Of a stretch of DNA of 64,000 bases, positions 17,775-26,051 are shown piece after piece. A program made the position numbers and the translations under genes. This DNA comes from Heyndrickxia acidicola. GTDB lineage: Bacteria; Bacillota; Bacilli; Bacillales; Bacillaceae_C. The stretch lies in NCBI RefSeq assembly GCF_001636425.1, contig NZ_KV440953.1:2678847-2742846 (forward strand). Reading direction: 5' to 3'. Position 1 is the stretch's first letter. Each line of letters begins with the position of its first letter. The notes beneath the pieces are model-generated. The model saw only the letters and a list, made by a program, of their open reading frames with translations. It was not told the origin of the DNA and made no database searches.

Positions 17775-18763
17775 CCCTCTACTCCCCTTCCAGTGCGAAT
17801 CCGCGGATCCAGGCGACTATACAACAAATCAACGATTAAGTTAGCCACAAGTACAGCAACTGCAATTAAAAGAAAAGAGGCCTGAATCATTGGAAAGTCC
17901 TGTGATTGCACAGCAGATGTCAGTTGATTTCCAATTCCCGGATAAGAAAAAACCTGTTCCGTTAAGATAGAACCACTGACAACATTTCCGATGGCAATCG
18001 CGAAACTGGTTAATTGCGGAAGAATGGCATTTCGCGCAGCATATTTAAACATTAAACGCTGCGTGCTTACTCCCTTGGCTTCGGCAAACGTGACATAGTC
18101 CTCTCCGAGCGTGTACATCATATTATTGCGCATTCCCACAATCCACCCGCTTAATGATCCAAGCAATAACGTAATCCCCGGCAAGAAAGCATGATTTAAT
18201 ATACTGATTAAAAAAGTTCCGTTAAATCCCGGCGATAGGGACGGATCATAACCGTGAGCCATTGGAAACCAATTAAGCTTAAAACCAAAAATAAATACAA
18301 AAATCAAGGCAACCCAAAAGTATGGCATGGCTTGAAAGATCATGGATACGACGGGCAGGGTATTGTCTAAAAAGCCTTTTCTCTTCCATGAAATATACAC
18401 ACCTAACGTTGTTCCAATCAAAACAGAAAGCAGCGTAGAAATTCCCACTAACCCAATTGTCCAAGGCATACTTCCCCGAATCATATCACTTACAGGTGTT
18501 GGGTATTGCATGAAAGACAATCCCCAATGAAAAGTCAGCAGACCGTGTAAATAATCAAGATATTGCTGCCACAAGCTGGATTGGCCTATCCCATATGCTT
18601 TCTTCATCGCATTCAGTGCAGCAGGCGTCAGCTGCCCCTGGAACTTAGCAAACATGGCATCAGCAGGATCACCGGGCATCATGCGCGGCAGAATGAAATT
18701 AATCGTAATCGCAGCCCATAACGATAGAACAAAAAAACCGAAGCGATTGATAACGTAACGCAT
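17771..18763 (-). CDS. ABC importer permease, OppB/DppB type
   Basis: This 330-aa permease starts MRYVINRFGFFVLSLW and has the family features PGDPADAMF after TM1 and the EAA motif (TFAEAKGVSTQRLMFKYA). I start at 18763 because AGGGGGGAG lies right before that ATG; the longer frame from 18805 would run through a hairpin. It forms the membrane channel together with the DppC-type protein. Confidence 0.9.
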   Translation of the reverse strand: MRYVINRFGFFVLSLWAAITINFILPRMMPGDPADAMFAKFQGQLTPAALNAMKKAYGIGQSSLWQQYLDYLHGLLTFHWGLSFMQYPTPVSDMIRGSMPWTIGLVGISTLLSVLIGTTLGVYISWKRKGFLDNTLPVVSMIFQAMPYFWVALIFVFIFGFKLNWFPMAHGYDPSLSPGFNGTFLISILNHAFLPGITLLLGSLSGWIVGMRNNMMYTLGEDYVTFAEAKGVSTQRLMFKYAARNAILPQLTSFAIAIGNVVSGSILTEQVFSYPGIGNQLTSAVQSQDFPMIQASFLLIAVAVLVANLIVDLLYSRLDPRIRTGRGVEG

Positions 18764-18793
18764 TTTCTCCCCCCTGTTGTTCTTAAAATAGGA

Positions 18794-18817
18794 GGAAAAG
18801 GGCAAATGCCCTTTTCC
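18794..18817 (-). promoter_or_regulatory. Intercistronic hairpin after the binding-protein gene
   Basis: GGAAAAGGGC and GCCCTTTTCC form a perfect stem with a four-base loop between the binding-protein stop and the permease start. A long T-run is lacking. Such hairpins in ABC operons protect the upstream mRNA or cause partial termination, raising binding protein over membrane subunits. Confidence 0.6.
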
Positions 18818-18828
18818 AATATGACAAT

Positions 18829-20499
18829 TTAGTTATTCGGCTTTAATTTTGACAATACAATTGCCGGAGCAGGCCAGTTAAATGGAGCCGGATTCGCATA
18901 CGGGTCATTTTCAGTTGGCCAGCCTGTGAAATTCTGTGTTCTGTTTTCATACCAAACCGGCCCGTTCACTAATGGAATAGTTGGCATTTTATCAACCATC
19001 ACATTTTGAAGATAGTTAATTGCCTCTTTCTGTTTCGCTTCATCAGTAGTTCCCTGGAATTTCTTTAATGCAGCATCTGTTGCAGGATCATTCCACTTTT
19101 CCAAGTTCCAGCCGCCATGGCTGTTTAGCATATCCTGGTATTGCTTATACGGATCCGGACCTGAATTGGTCCATGAAATAGCCAAGTCATATTTACCGCC
19201 TTGAATATTTGTTGAGTATGTTGCAAACTCAGGCTGCTGAACTTTAACATCAATGCCTGCACTCTTTAATTCCTGAGAAATCAGCTGTGCCATTGTAGCC
19301 CAGTCCGTCCAGCCGGAAACCGTTTGGAGGGTAAAGGAAAGCTTTTTGCCGTCAGGTGAAACAAAGATGCCGTCACTGCCCTTCTTATAACCAGCATCCT
19401 GCAAGGTTTTCACTGCAGCATTTGTGTTAAAGTCAAATTTCAGTTTGTCTTGCGGAATACTTGGATCAAGCCATTTTTGATCTCTTGGCAAAATTAAGCC
19501 CGTTGTACTGGAAAGCGGATCATAACCAGATGCAGCCTGGTCTGAAAGCTTCTTGCGATCAATCGCTAAGCTTATAGCCTTACGTACATTGACGTCTTTT
19601 AAAATAGGATTGTTCAAATTTGGATAAAGAGTAACGTTATTGCTTGGAGGAAACCAATATTTGTTATGGTCTTTATCTGCAGAGACATACACTTTATCTG
19701 CACCAGGAATAAAAATACCTGCCCAGTCAAGCTCCCCCTTAGTTAAAGCCAATTGCTCACTATCGTTTCCACTGTATACTGGGAATTGAAGTTCCTTAAC
19801 GGCATACTCACCGTCATAGAAGTTGGGGTTTACCTTCATTTTATAAAGCTGAGGTGAAAAGGATTCTAGTAGATATGGGCCAGTCCCAATGGCAAGCTTC
19901 TGAGTAATTTTTGCTTTGGAAGGGTCGCCAAGATCTTTCCAAATGTGTTGAGGTACAATGTCTACTCCTAAGATATAGGCTTGGAAAGGCACATCCGGCT
20001 GGGCAAAATTAAATGCAACTTGATTAGTCCCTTGTTTTTCAACCGACGTTACTTCCTTCCAAATACCTGAAGTATCGGCAGCCGGGTCTTTTTTCAGCAA
20101 ATCAAATGTAAACACCACATCATCAGCGGTAAACAGCTTGCCATCGGACCACTTCACATTGTCACGAAGAGTCGCGACTAGTGTTTTATTCCCATTTGTC
20201 CATTCATACTTTGTTGCTAGCATTGGATTATCCTTACCGCTAACAGGATCTAAATAATCAAGTGGCTGGAAAATTAAACCGTTTGTCCCGCCCATAGCAG
20301 TGGTTGAAAATGGATTAAAGTTTTCTTGCCACTGACCGGCAGGTGATAAGCCGATCACTAATGGCTTGCCATTTTTAGAGGTGGTTCCTGTATTTGTATT
20401 CCCTGTGGAATTTGTCGTTTTATCAGCACATCCTGCCAAAACAAAGGTGAGAGCCATAAAGACCGTAATCAATAATGATGCCAATCTTTTATTCTTCAT
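18829..20499 (-). CDS. Solute-binding lipoprotein, family 5 (OppA/DppA class)
   Basis: This 556-aa protein has a lipoprotein signal peptide (LLITVFMALTFVLAGC, lipidated Cys24) and a Ser/Thr/Asn-rich linker. The family-5 fold follows (LRDNVKWSDGKLFTADDVVF, then LAIDRKKLSDQAASGY). It captures the substrate outside the membrane and hands it to the permeases. Although the family is named for peptides, the operon carries a LacI-type regulator and a GH1 beta-glucosidase, so an oligosaccharide ligand (cellobiose, beta-glucan or similar) is more likely. A LacI-type operator lies 23 bp before the start codon. Confidence 0.88.
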   Translation of the reverse strand: MKNKRLASLLITVFMALTFVLAGCADKTTNSTGNTNTGTTSKNGKPLVIGLSPAGQWQENFNPFSTTAMGGTNGLIFQPLDYLDPVSGKDNPMLATKYEWTNGNKTLVATLRDNVKWSDGKLFTADDVVFTFDLLKKDPAADTSGIWKEVTSVEKQGTNQVAFNFAQPDVPFQAYILGVDIVPQHIWKDLGDPSKAKITQKLAIGTGPYLLESFSPQLYKMKVNPNFYDGEYAVKELQFPVYSGNDSEQLALTKGELDWAGIFIPGADKVYVSADKDHNKYWFPPSNNVTLYPNLNNPILKDVNVRKAISLAIDRKKLSDQAASGYDPLSSTTGLILPRDQKWLDPSIPQDKLKFDFNTNAAVKTLQDAGYKKGSDGIFVSPDGKKLSFTLQTVSGWTDWATMAQLISQELKSAGIDVKVQQPEFATYSTNIQGGKYDLAISWTNSGPDPYKQYQDMLNSHGGWNLEKWNDPATDAALKKFQGTTDEAKQKEAINYLQNVMVDKMPTIPLVNGPVWYENRTQNFTGWPTENDPYANPAPFNWPAPAIVLSKLKPNN

Positions 20500-20521
20500 T
20501 TTTTTCCCTCCTATTTTTTTG

Positions 20522-20535
20522 CGAAAGCGGTTTCG
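20522..20535. promoter_or_regulatory. LacI-family operator in front of the importer operon
   Basis: CGAAAGCGGTTTCG is a near-palindrome with the central CG typical of LacI-family sites. The identical 14-mer recurs at 21674-21687 before the regulator gene. It sits between the regulator stop and the binding-protein ribosome site. Confidence 0.75.
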
Positions 20536-20641
20536 GATTTTTGTAAAGCATTTTCTTTTTTATCAACTATTGTTGACCCTTACTCGTCCCAACACCTCCT
20601 TACAATGAATTTAAAGACTGCTGCAAACGGCTTGTTGTTAA

Positions 20642-21661
20642 TCAGTTTATTATCCTTGTAACCGTATCACGAATCACTAATTCCGTTTCAATCGTAAACG
20701 GACTGGAAGAGTAATGCGGAACATTCATAAGCCTAAGCAGTTCCTTTGCAGCCAATTGGCCCATTTCCTCTTTCCTTTGCCTTATGGTTGTTAGTTTTGG
20801 AGTAATATATTTTAGTAGAGTGATATCATCAAACCCTATTAAAGAAATATCCTCTCCTATTTTCAAACCTTTTTCCCTCATGGCTTCCATTGCACCAATT
20901 GCCATCATGTCTCCCGCACAAAAAACTGCAGTAGGTAGACAGCCGCTTTCTATCAATTGTTTAACGGAAAGATATCCGCCTTTTTCGGAGAAATCACCTG
21001 GAAGAATCCATTCTTCCATTATAGGCAGCTCGTGATATGCCATCGCTTCTTTAAAGCCAATTAACCGATCGAGGCCCGGTTTTGTTACATAAACATCTGA
21101 AATAAAGGCTATTTTTGAGTGGCCCATTTTGACTAAGTAATCAATTGCCATTTTTGCCCCTCCTATATTGTCGGAACAAAGATAATTGGCATTCGGCCCT
21201 TTTAAATCCAAATCGATTGACATACAAGGAATGCGGCTTTGTACAATTCCCTTTAAATTTGGATCGTTACGGGGGACACCCAGCAGAAATAATCCATCGA
21301 CATTTCTATTTTTCGCTCGTGCTTCAAATGTTTCCGCCTGGTTATCAGGATGATTATTTGCAAAAAACATTAAGTCATAACCGCTTTCGCCAATGACATC
21401 TTTAAAGCTTGCCAGTATGTCTTGAAGAAAATGATGCCGAAAGCCCGTGTTTAAGTGATCTTGAAAAAAAACACCCACCGTTTTAGATTTCTTTGTTGCC
21501 AGCCCCCTCGCAATTGAATTAGGCTGATAGCCCGATTCTTCTATAATTCGTTTTACTGTCTCAATGGTACTTTTCCCTACATCTGATCTTCCGTTTAAGA
21601 CCTTAGAAACCGTCGCCGCTGAGACACCGGCTTTTTTTGCAATATCATAGATTGTTAGCAT
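20642..21661 (-). CDS. LacI-family transcriptional regulator of the oligosaccharide locus
   Basis: This 339-aa regulator has the LacI HTH at residues 2-25 (TIYDIAKKAGVSAATVSKVL), the hinge helix (YQPNSIARGLATKKSKTVG) and a periplasmic-binding-protein fold for ligand sensing. It is the first gene of a minus-strand cluster with the importer and beta-glucosidase. Two identical 14-bp operators (21674-21687, 20522-20535) suggest it represses itself and the importer until an imported sugar binds. Confidence 0.9.
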   Translation of the reverse strand: MLTIYDIAKKAGVSAATVSKVLNGRSDVGKSTIETVKRIIEESGYQPNSIARGLATKKSKTVGVFFQDHLNTGFRHHFLQDILASFKDVIGESGYDLMFFANNHPDNQAETFEARAKNRNVDGLFLLGVPRNDPNLKGIVQSRIPCMSIDLDLKGPNANYLCSDNIGGAKMAIDYLVKMGHSKIAFISDVYVTKPGLDRLIGFKEAMAYHELPIMEEWILPGDFSEKGGYLSVKQLIESGCLPTAVFCAGDMMAIGAMEAMREKGLKIGEDISLIGFDDITLLKYITPKLTTIRQRKEEMGQLAAKELLRLMNVPHYSSSPFTIETELVIRDTVTRIIN

Positions 21662-21673
21662 TTTTTACTCCTT

Positions 21674-21687
21674 CGAAAGCGGTTTCG
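21674..21687. promoter_or_regulatory. Autoregulatory LacI operator
   Basis: An exact second copy of CGAAAGCGGTTTCG lies 12 bp upstream of the regulator start and touches its GAAGGAG ribosome site, so bound repressor should block its own expression. Confidence 0.75.
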
Positions 21688-21844
21688 TTGATACTATTAT
21701 TTATCTAAAAATTCAGTTTGTAAAGGTTTTCATAATATTTTTTTTATTATGAATTTTTTTCTTACAATTGAATAAAAACTCAGGCTGCTCGTTTTATTCT
21801 TTAAGCCAGCGTACCAGCAGCCGAGAGAAAAAATATACCTTTTC

Positions 21845-22014
21845 CATTTTTGTTTTTTAGCTCATTTTACAAAAAAAGAAAGGAAACCACTGCAATCAAG
21901 TTTGCTGTGGTTTCCTTTCTTTTCTGTAACTTCTGAGCTAAGCTGAAAGGCGTATGAAACGGTAGTTTCACACGAATGAGCTAAAAAACGAGCATAGAAT
22001 GTTAACAGAGACCA
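21845..22014. repeat. Dispersed repeat family A, extended copy
   Basis: Outer arms TTTTTTAGCTCATT and AATGAGCTAAAAAACGAGCA are inverted. Inside is a second strong hairpin (AAAGAAAGGAAACCAC / GTGGTTTCCTTTCTTT, 21877-21921) that could also terminate transcription of the DUF1206 gene. Confidence 0.7.
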
Positions 22015-22162
22015 TCATGCTAATTCAAATTCACACCATGACGCAAAAATACCTGTTCTTTTGCACATAACAAAAAGGCAATCATGATTACTAGAAGTTA
22101 GTTTAGCTTGATGCTTTAAAGTCGCAACACAGTTATTTTCAAAGTAGCCACTCCAATAAGAA

Positions 22163-23017
22163 TTATGGAGCCAGCCTTTTGTATTTTGCTTCAAAAAGCA
22201 GGTAGGCACCGTAGGCAGCAAGTCCAAGGGCGACGACTACTAAAAGTACCGTACCAAACGGCTGCTTGGCGACTTCAGCCAGTGCGCCGTCCAATCCTTT
22301 TGTTTCATGAGGATCTGCCTTAAATGCAGTTCTGAGCAAAAAGATGCCAATGATGGCAAAAACCACCCCATGAGCAGAAATTCCAAACTTTCCGGTATAT
22401 CGTACAGCATTCCATTCTTTTTTGTTCATCTCATGTCTCTTAAGCTTTTGGGTGAATTTTTCTTTGTAGGCATTGTAAAGACTATATAGACCCACACCAA
22501 TGAATACAGCTCCAATTATGGAAATCATTGTTTGTCCAAAAGGCTGAGCGAGCACTTTTGCGGATAAGGTCTGATATTTTTCGCCCGATGTGCTCACACT
22601 TGCTCTAATCATCATTTTAACCGCACTGAAACACATCCCAAAATAGATCGCTGCAATGATCAAATAACTGATCCTTGCCATCCATCCTTTAGCGTCCTTC
22701 CCTTTATGTTCAGGATCGAAAATTGCCATTATAATCTGCCATACTGCATAGCTGGCAAGGCCAACAGCCAGGGCTGCAAGCAGGACTGATCCAAAGGGCT
22801 GCTTGGCAATCGTGTAGAGCGCCCCTGAGGAAGTCGTTAGTTTGCCGTGGGTTCCAAATGGTGTCATGACAGCAAGAACTCCAATCACAACATAAACGGC
22901 TCCTTTAGAAAGATGTCCAAAGCGGGCCATCCAAATAATCCAGGGTGCAGCCTCCTCCTTATATTCTTCGGCTTTTCTTTGAACATGTTCTTTTTCCTGC
23001 GAAAAGTCTTTTTTCAT
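22163..23017 (-). CDS. DUF1206 membrane protein
   Basis: This 284-aa integral membrane protein consists of three related two-helix repeats. The repeats show as ARFGHLSKGAVYVVIGVLA, as the YTGKFGISAHGVVFAIIGIF stretch, and as the recurring KQPFG.vLL motif (KQPFGSVLLAALAVGL, KQPFGTVLLVVVALGL). This is the DUF1206 pattern; the molecular role is unknown. Start at 23017 was chosen for AAAGGGG upstream; the longer frame to 23107 is hydrophilic and lacks a site. It is divergent from pyruvate oxidase. Confidence 0.85.
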   Translation of the reverse strand: MKKDFSQEKEHVQRKAEEYKEEAAPWIIWMARFGHLSKGAVYVVIGVLAVMTPFGTHGKLTTSSGALYTIAKQPFGSVLLAALAVGLASYAVWQIIMAIFDPEHKGKDAKGWMARISYLIIAAIYFGMCFSAVKMMIRASVSTSGEKYQTLSAKVLAQPFGQTMISIIGAVFIGVGLYSLYNAYKEKFTQKLKRHEMNKKEWNAVRYTGKFGISAHGVVFAIIGIFLLRTAFKADPHETKGLDGALAEVAKQPFGTVLLVVVALGLAAYGAYLLFEAKYKRLAP

Positions 23018-23302
23018 ATAAGGGCCCCTTTCCAGATTTCTATGTTCTTCATACCCATTTTCTCCAGCTTTTGAAACGATTAGATCCCCATTCCCTCTCA
23101 CTTCCACAATTTACATAGGATGTGTCCTTTCAGCACTCAAGCTTCTTCCGTTATTTTCTTTCTAATAGAGTAAGTAGGCGGTTAAATTTTGATCATCTTT
23201 ATTCTGAGTGTTCATTAAACTCATCGAAGTTAGACAGGTTGGTTTTTATAGAAAGAAAAAAGGGCATATGGTAAGTAAATGTTTGACGGAAGGGGAATGA
23301 AC

Positions 23303-25027
23303 ATGTTTGAAAAAAGAACTGGAGAAATCCTAACAAATTTATTATTGCAATGGGGCGTGGACCATATTTACGGTTTGCCTGGGGATTCAATTAATGAATT
23401 AGTGGATGATTTAAGAAAAAAAGAAACGGAGATTGATTTCATCCATGTTCGTCATGAAGAAGTGGCTGCGCTGTCCGCTGCTGCGTATGCAAAGCTGACT
23501 GGAAAACTTGGGGTTTGCCTTTCCATAGCTGGTCCTGGAGCCGTCCATTTATTGAACGGACTTTATGATGCAAAAAAAGACGAGGCTCCCGTGCTGGCTT
23601 TAGTGGGGCAGGTAAAAAGCCATCTGGTGGGAACAGGCGCTTTTCAAGAAATTAATCTTCAGCAAATGTTTGAGGATGTGTCTGTATACAACGAACAAGT
23701 AGAAACAGCCGAGCAGCTTCCTGATCTTTTGAATCAGGCCATAAAAACAGCTTACACTCAACGGGGAGTAGCTGTTCTGGTCATCCCTGACGATCTTTCT
23801 GCAGTAAAGCAAAAAGAGATTCAGCACCTTACGTCCGCTATTTTGGAAAAACCTCAAATGATTCCTTCAGAGAATTCACTTATTCAGGCTGCTAAATTGA
23901 TTAATAAAGCCAAGAAGCCTGTTATCCTGGCCGGCAGAGGCTGTATGGATGCGAGAGAGGAGCTTCAGCGCTTTGCAGAAAAAATTGGAGCACCCGTTAT
24001 CGTAAGCCTTCTTGGAAAGGGTGTTATACCGGATATGCATCCTCACAACCTGGGCAATCTGGGTCAAATCGGCACGAAACCTGCCTATAATGCGATGCAG
24101 GATACGGATCTTTTGATTCTGGCCGGGACGTCCTTTCCATTCCGGGAATTTTTGCCTAAGTCCGCACCAGCAATCCAAATTGATATGAATCCTATTAAAA
24201 TTGGCAAGTATTATCCTGTCACTCTTGGAATTGCGGGCAATGCTAAAACTGCCCTGAGCTGGCTGACCGAACACACAGAACCAGCTGATGACCCAAAGTT
24301 CCTTCATAAATGCCAGGAAGAAATGAATGCTTGGAGAGAGGAAATGCAAAAAGATGAAAATGCATTCAGTACCCCCATCACTTCTCCCCAGGTGATAATG
24401 GAGCTTCAAAAAATAATGAAGGATGATTCCATCATCTCCCTGGATGTCGGAACGATCACTGTTTGGACTGCCAAGCATCTAAAGATGACCAATCAAAAGC
24501 TTGTCGTATCAGGGTGGATGGCTACTATGGGCTGTGGACTCCCCGGTGCCATTGCTGCCAAAAGAGCATTTCCCAACCAGCAGGTTATTGCGATTTGCGG
24601 GGATGGAGGCTTTCAAATGGTCATGCATGACTTTGCCACTGCAGTAAAAAACAATATGGCGATGATTGTCATCATTCTTAATAACAGTGCTCTTGGCCTA
24701 ATTAATTATGAACAAGCCTCCATTGGCCATTTGCACTATGCAACTGATAATGGTTCCATTGATTTTGCCGAATTTGCGGAAGCCTGCGGCGGAGTCGGAA
24801 TTAGAGTAGAAAAAAGAGAGGATTTGGCCAATGCCCTTGAGCAGGCTTCTATATCCGAAAAACCTGTAGTGGTGGATGTTTTAATCGAAGATATTCCGCC
24901 TCTCCCTGGTAAAATATCCTATCATCAGGCCATTCATTATTCAGAATATGTAATCAAGGAACTCTTTGTAGAGGGTAAATTTGAAATGCCTCCGATTCGA
25001 AAAGGGATTAAACGCCTTTTAAACTAA
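23303..25027 (+). CDS. Pyruvate oxidase-like ThDP enzyme (YdaP-like)
   Basis: This 574-aa protein has the three domains of the acetolactate synthase/pyruvate oxidase family. The N-terminal PYR domain has the catalytic Glu in HVRHEEVAALSAAAYA; a central FAD/nucleotide domain follows; the C-terminal PP domain has the ThDP motif GDGGFQMVMHDF...NN. Pyruvate oxidases turn pyruvate into acetate or acetyl-phosphate and CO2, delivering electrons to quinone or O2. The C-terminal tail after residue 540 could aid membrane contact, as in PoxB. B. subtilis YdaP is a general-stress protein; no clear sigma-B promoter is visible here. Start at 23303 lies seven bases after AGGGG. Confidence 0.85.
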   Translation: MFEKRTGEILTNLLLQWGVDHIYGLPGDSINELVDDLRKKETEIDFIHVRHEEVAALSAAAYAKLTGKLGVCLSIAGPGAVHLLNGLYDAKKDEAPVLALVGQVKSHLVGTGAFQEINLQQMFEDVSVYNEQVETAEQLPDLLNQAIKTAYTQRGVAVLVIPDDLSAVKQKEIQHLTSAILEKPQMIPSENSLIQAAKLINKAKKPVILAGRGCMDAREELQRFAEKIGAPVIVSLLGKGVIPDMHPHNLGNLGQIGTKPAYNAMQDTDLLILAGTSFPFREFLPKSAPAIQIDMNPIKIGKYYPVTLGIAGNAKTALSWLTEHTEPADDPKFLHKCQEEMNAWREEMQKDENAFSTPITSPQVIMELQKIMKDDSIISLDVGTITVWTAKHLKMTNQKLVVSGWMATMGCGLPGAIAAKRAFPNQQVIAICGDGGFQMVMHDFATAVKNNMAMIVIILNNSALGLINYEQASIGHLHYATDNGSIDFAEFAEACGGVGIRVEKREDLANALEQASISEKPVVVDVLIEDIPPLPGKISYHQAIHYSEYVIKELFVEGKFEMPPIRKGIKRLLN

Positions 25028-25054
25028 GCAGTGGCTCTCATTTAAGATAGTCAA

Positions 25055-25115
25055 TTCCTGAAAAACGAGCACTTATCAACCTAAAAATACCTAAATAATA
25101 AGACAGAGAGGGTGG
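25055..25115. repeat. Dispersed repeat family A, 3' fragment
   Basis: AAAAACGAGCACTTATCAAC and AGACAGAGAG match the right end of family A. Confidence 0.5.
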
Positions 25116-25162
25116 TTCAAAAACCCGTACTATACCGTTGAATGGAGTCACCCTTTTTTTAC
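25108..25162 (+). terminator. Possible terminator after pyruvate oxidase
   Basis: GGGTGGTTC pairs imperfectly with GAGTCACCC and is followed by TTTTTTT, within 140 bp of the stop codon. Confidence 0.5.
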
Positions 25163-25299
25163 TACTGAATAAAAAAAGGAAAAAGGAAAAAGGTAAGGAA
25201 ATTTTTCTATTTAGTTTTTGACTAGGCTACCCAGAAAACATCAGTACGCATATCTGAGTAATATCCAATTTTCGTTTACAAGCAATATTAATTGGAGTG

Positions 25300-25500
25300 G
25301 AAAGCGAGTGTCTGAAGGGGAAATCAACCTGCAGGAATGAACAGGGCACTTCCCATGTCTATTTTAAATCCAATTGTTAATCTGAACCCAAAGTTGATTG
25401 TAGTGGAAGGCATGAGACTCCTGCGGGATCAGTTGGCCTTAGGGGACCCCACAGGAGCTTGCTATGATGAGGCACCGCTACCGCCACTAAAGTGATAATC
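25300..25500. repeat. Degenerate copy of a common Bacillus intergenic repeat (family D)
   Basis: GTGGAAGGCATGAGACTCCT and CCCCACAGGAGCTTGCT resemble the 'gagactcctgcggg' repeat abundant in Bacillus genomes. The copy is decayed and has no gene. Confidence 0.5.
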
Positions 25501-25510
25501 AATCAGCAGA

Positions 25511-25575
25511 AAAAAAGAGGCTGTATCCAAGGTCTTCTGACATCAGTGGACCTTTTGGGACAGCCTCTTTTTTTG
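25511..25575. terminator. Strong bidirectional terminator-like hairpin
   Basis: AAAAAAAGAGGCTGT and ACAGCCTCTTTTTTT bracket a second paired region (CCAAGGTC / GGACCTTTTGG). Confidence 0.7.
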
Positions 25576-25860
25576 CCTTAAAGCCCGTGGCCATAATTTT
25601 AAACATTCTCCCTCAATTCAATTGGCCAAACTAAATCCATTGCTCCATGCCCATGGTCAAATGATAAAAAAATACATTACCACTCTTAATGAATTTCAAT
25701 CCGCTCTTATGTCCGCTGTCGATTTCCCTTTCCTTCTTTTTTGGAAAGTACTCCATTTATTTCTGCCATTACTGAACACGCACCACCATTCGACAACCCT
25801 CTCTACATCTAACACAAAACGTCAAATTACCCATTAAATATACAAATTACAAAAAATTGG
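25576..25860. other. Intergenic region without supported gene
   Basis: A 71-codon frame (25622-25837) has no ribosome site and unusual composition and is not called. No other structure is seen. Confidence 0.4.
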
Positions 25861-25889
25861 TTGACTACAAATTGGTAAATATTTAAAAT
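25861..25889 (+). promoter_or_regulatory. Sigma-A-like promoter candidate for the glucosaminidase gene
   Basis: TTGACT and TAAAAT are separated by 17 bases in very AT-rich DNA, placing the transcript start near 25896 and leaving a leader of about 155 nt. Confidence 0.45.
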
Positions 25890-26051
25890 TTAATAGATCT
25901 CTTAAAATTTTACTACTTTCTACCGATATAACTAGTAATATCACATTTTCTCTAACATATTTCCATTTTATGAACGAAATATAATACTTTATTCACATAT
26001 AAAAAGAACCAAAATATTAACGAATTAATTCAAAGGAGAATAGGGCGAAGA

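Noticed and set aside
22015-22227. 70-codon frame overlapping the end of the DUF1206 gene
   Set aside because: Lies partly in repeat DNA and partly in another frame of DUF1206; no ribosome site.
23876-24478. 200-codon minus-strand frame opposite pyruvate oxidase
   Set aside because: Antisense shadow of a strongly supported ThDP enzyme gene.
25300-25500. Possible CRISPR-like or phage attachment sequence
   Set aside because: No regular repeat-spacer pattern; it is a decayed copy of a common Bacillus intergenic repeat.
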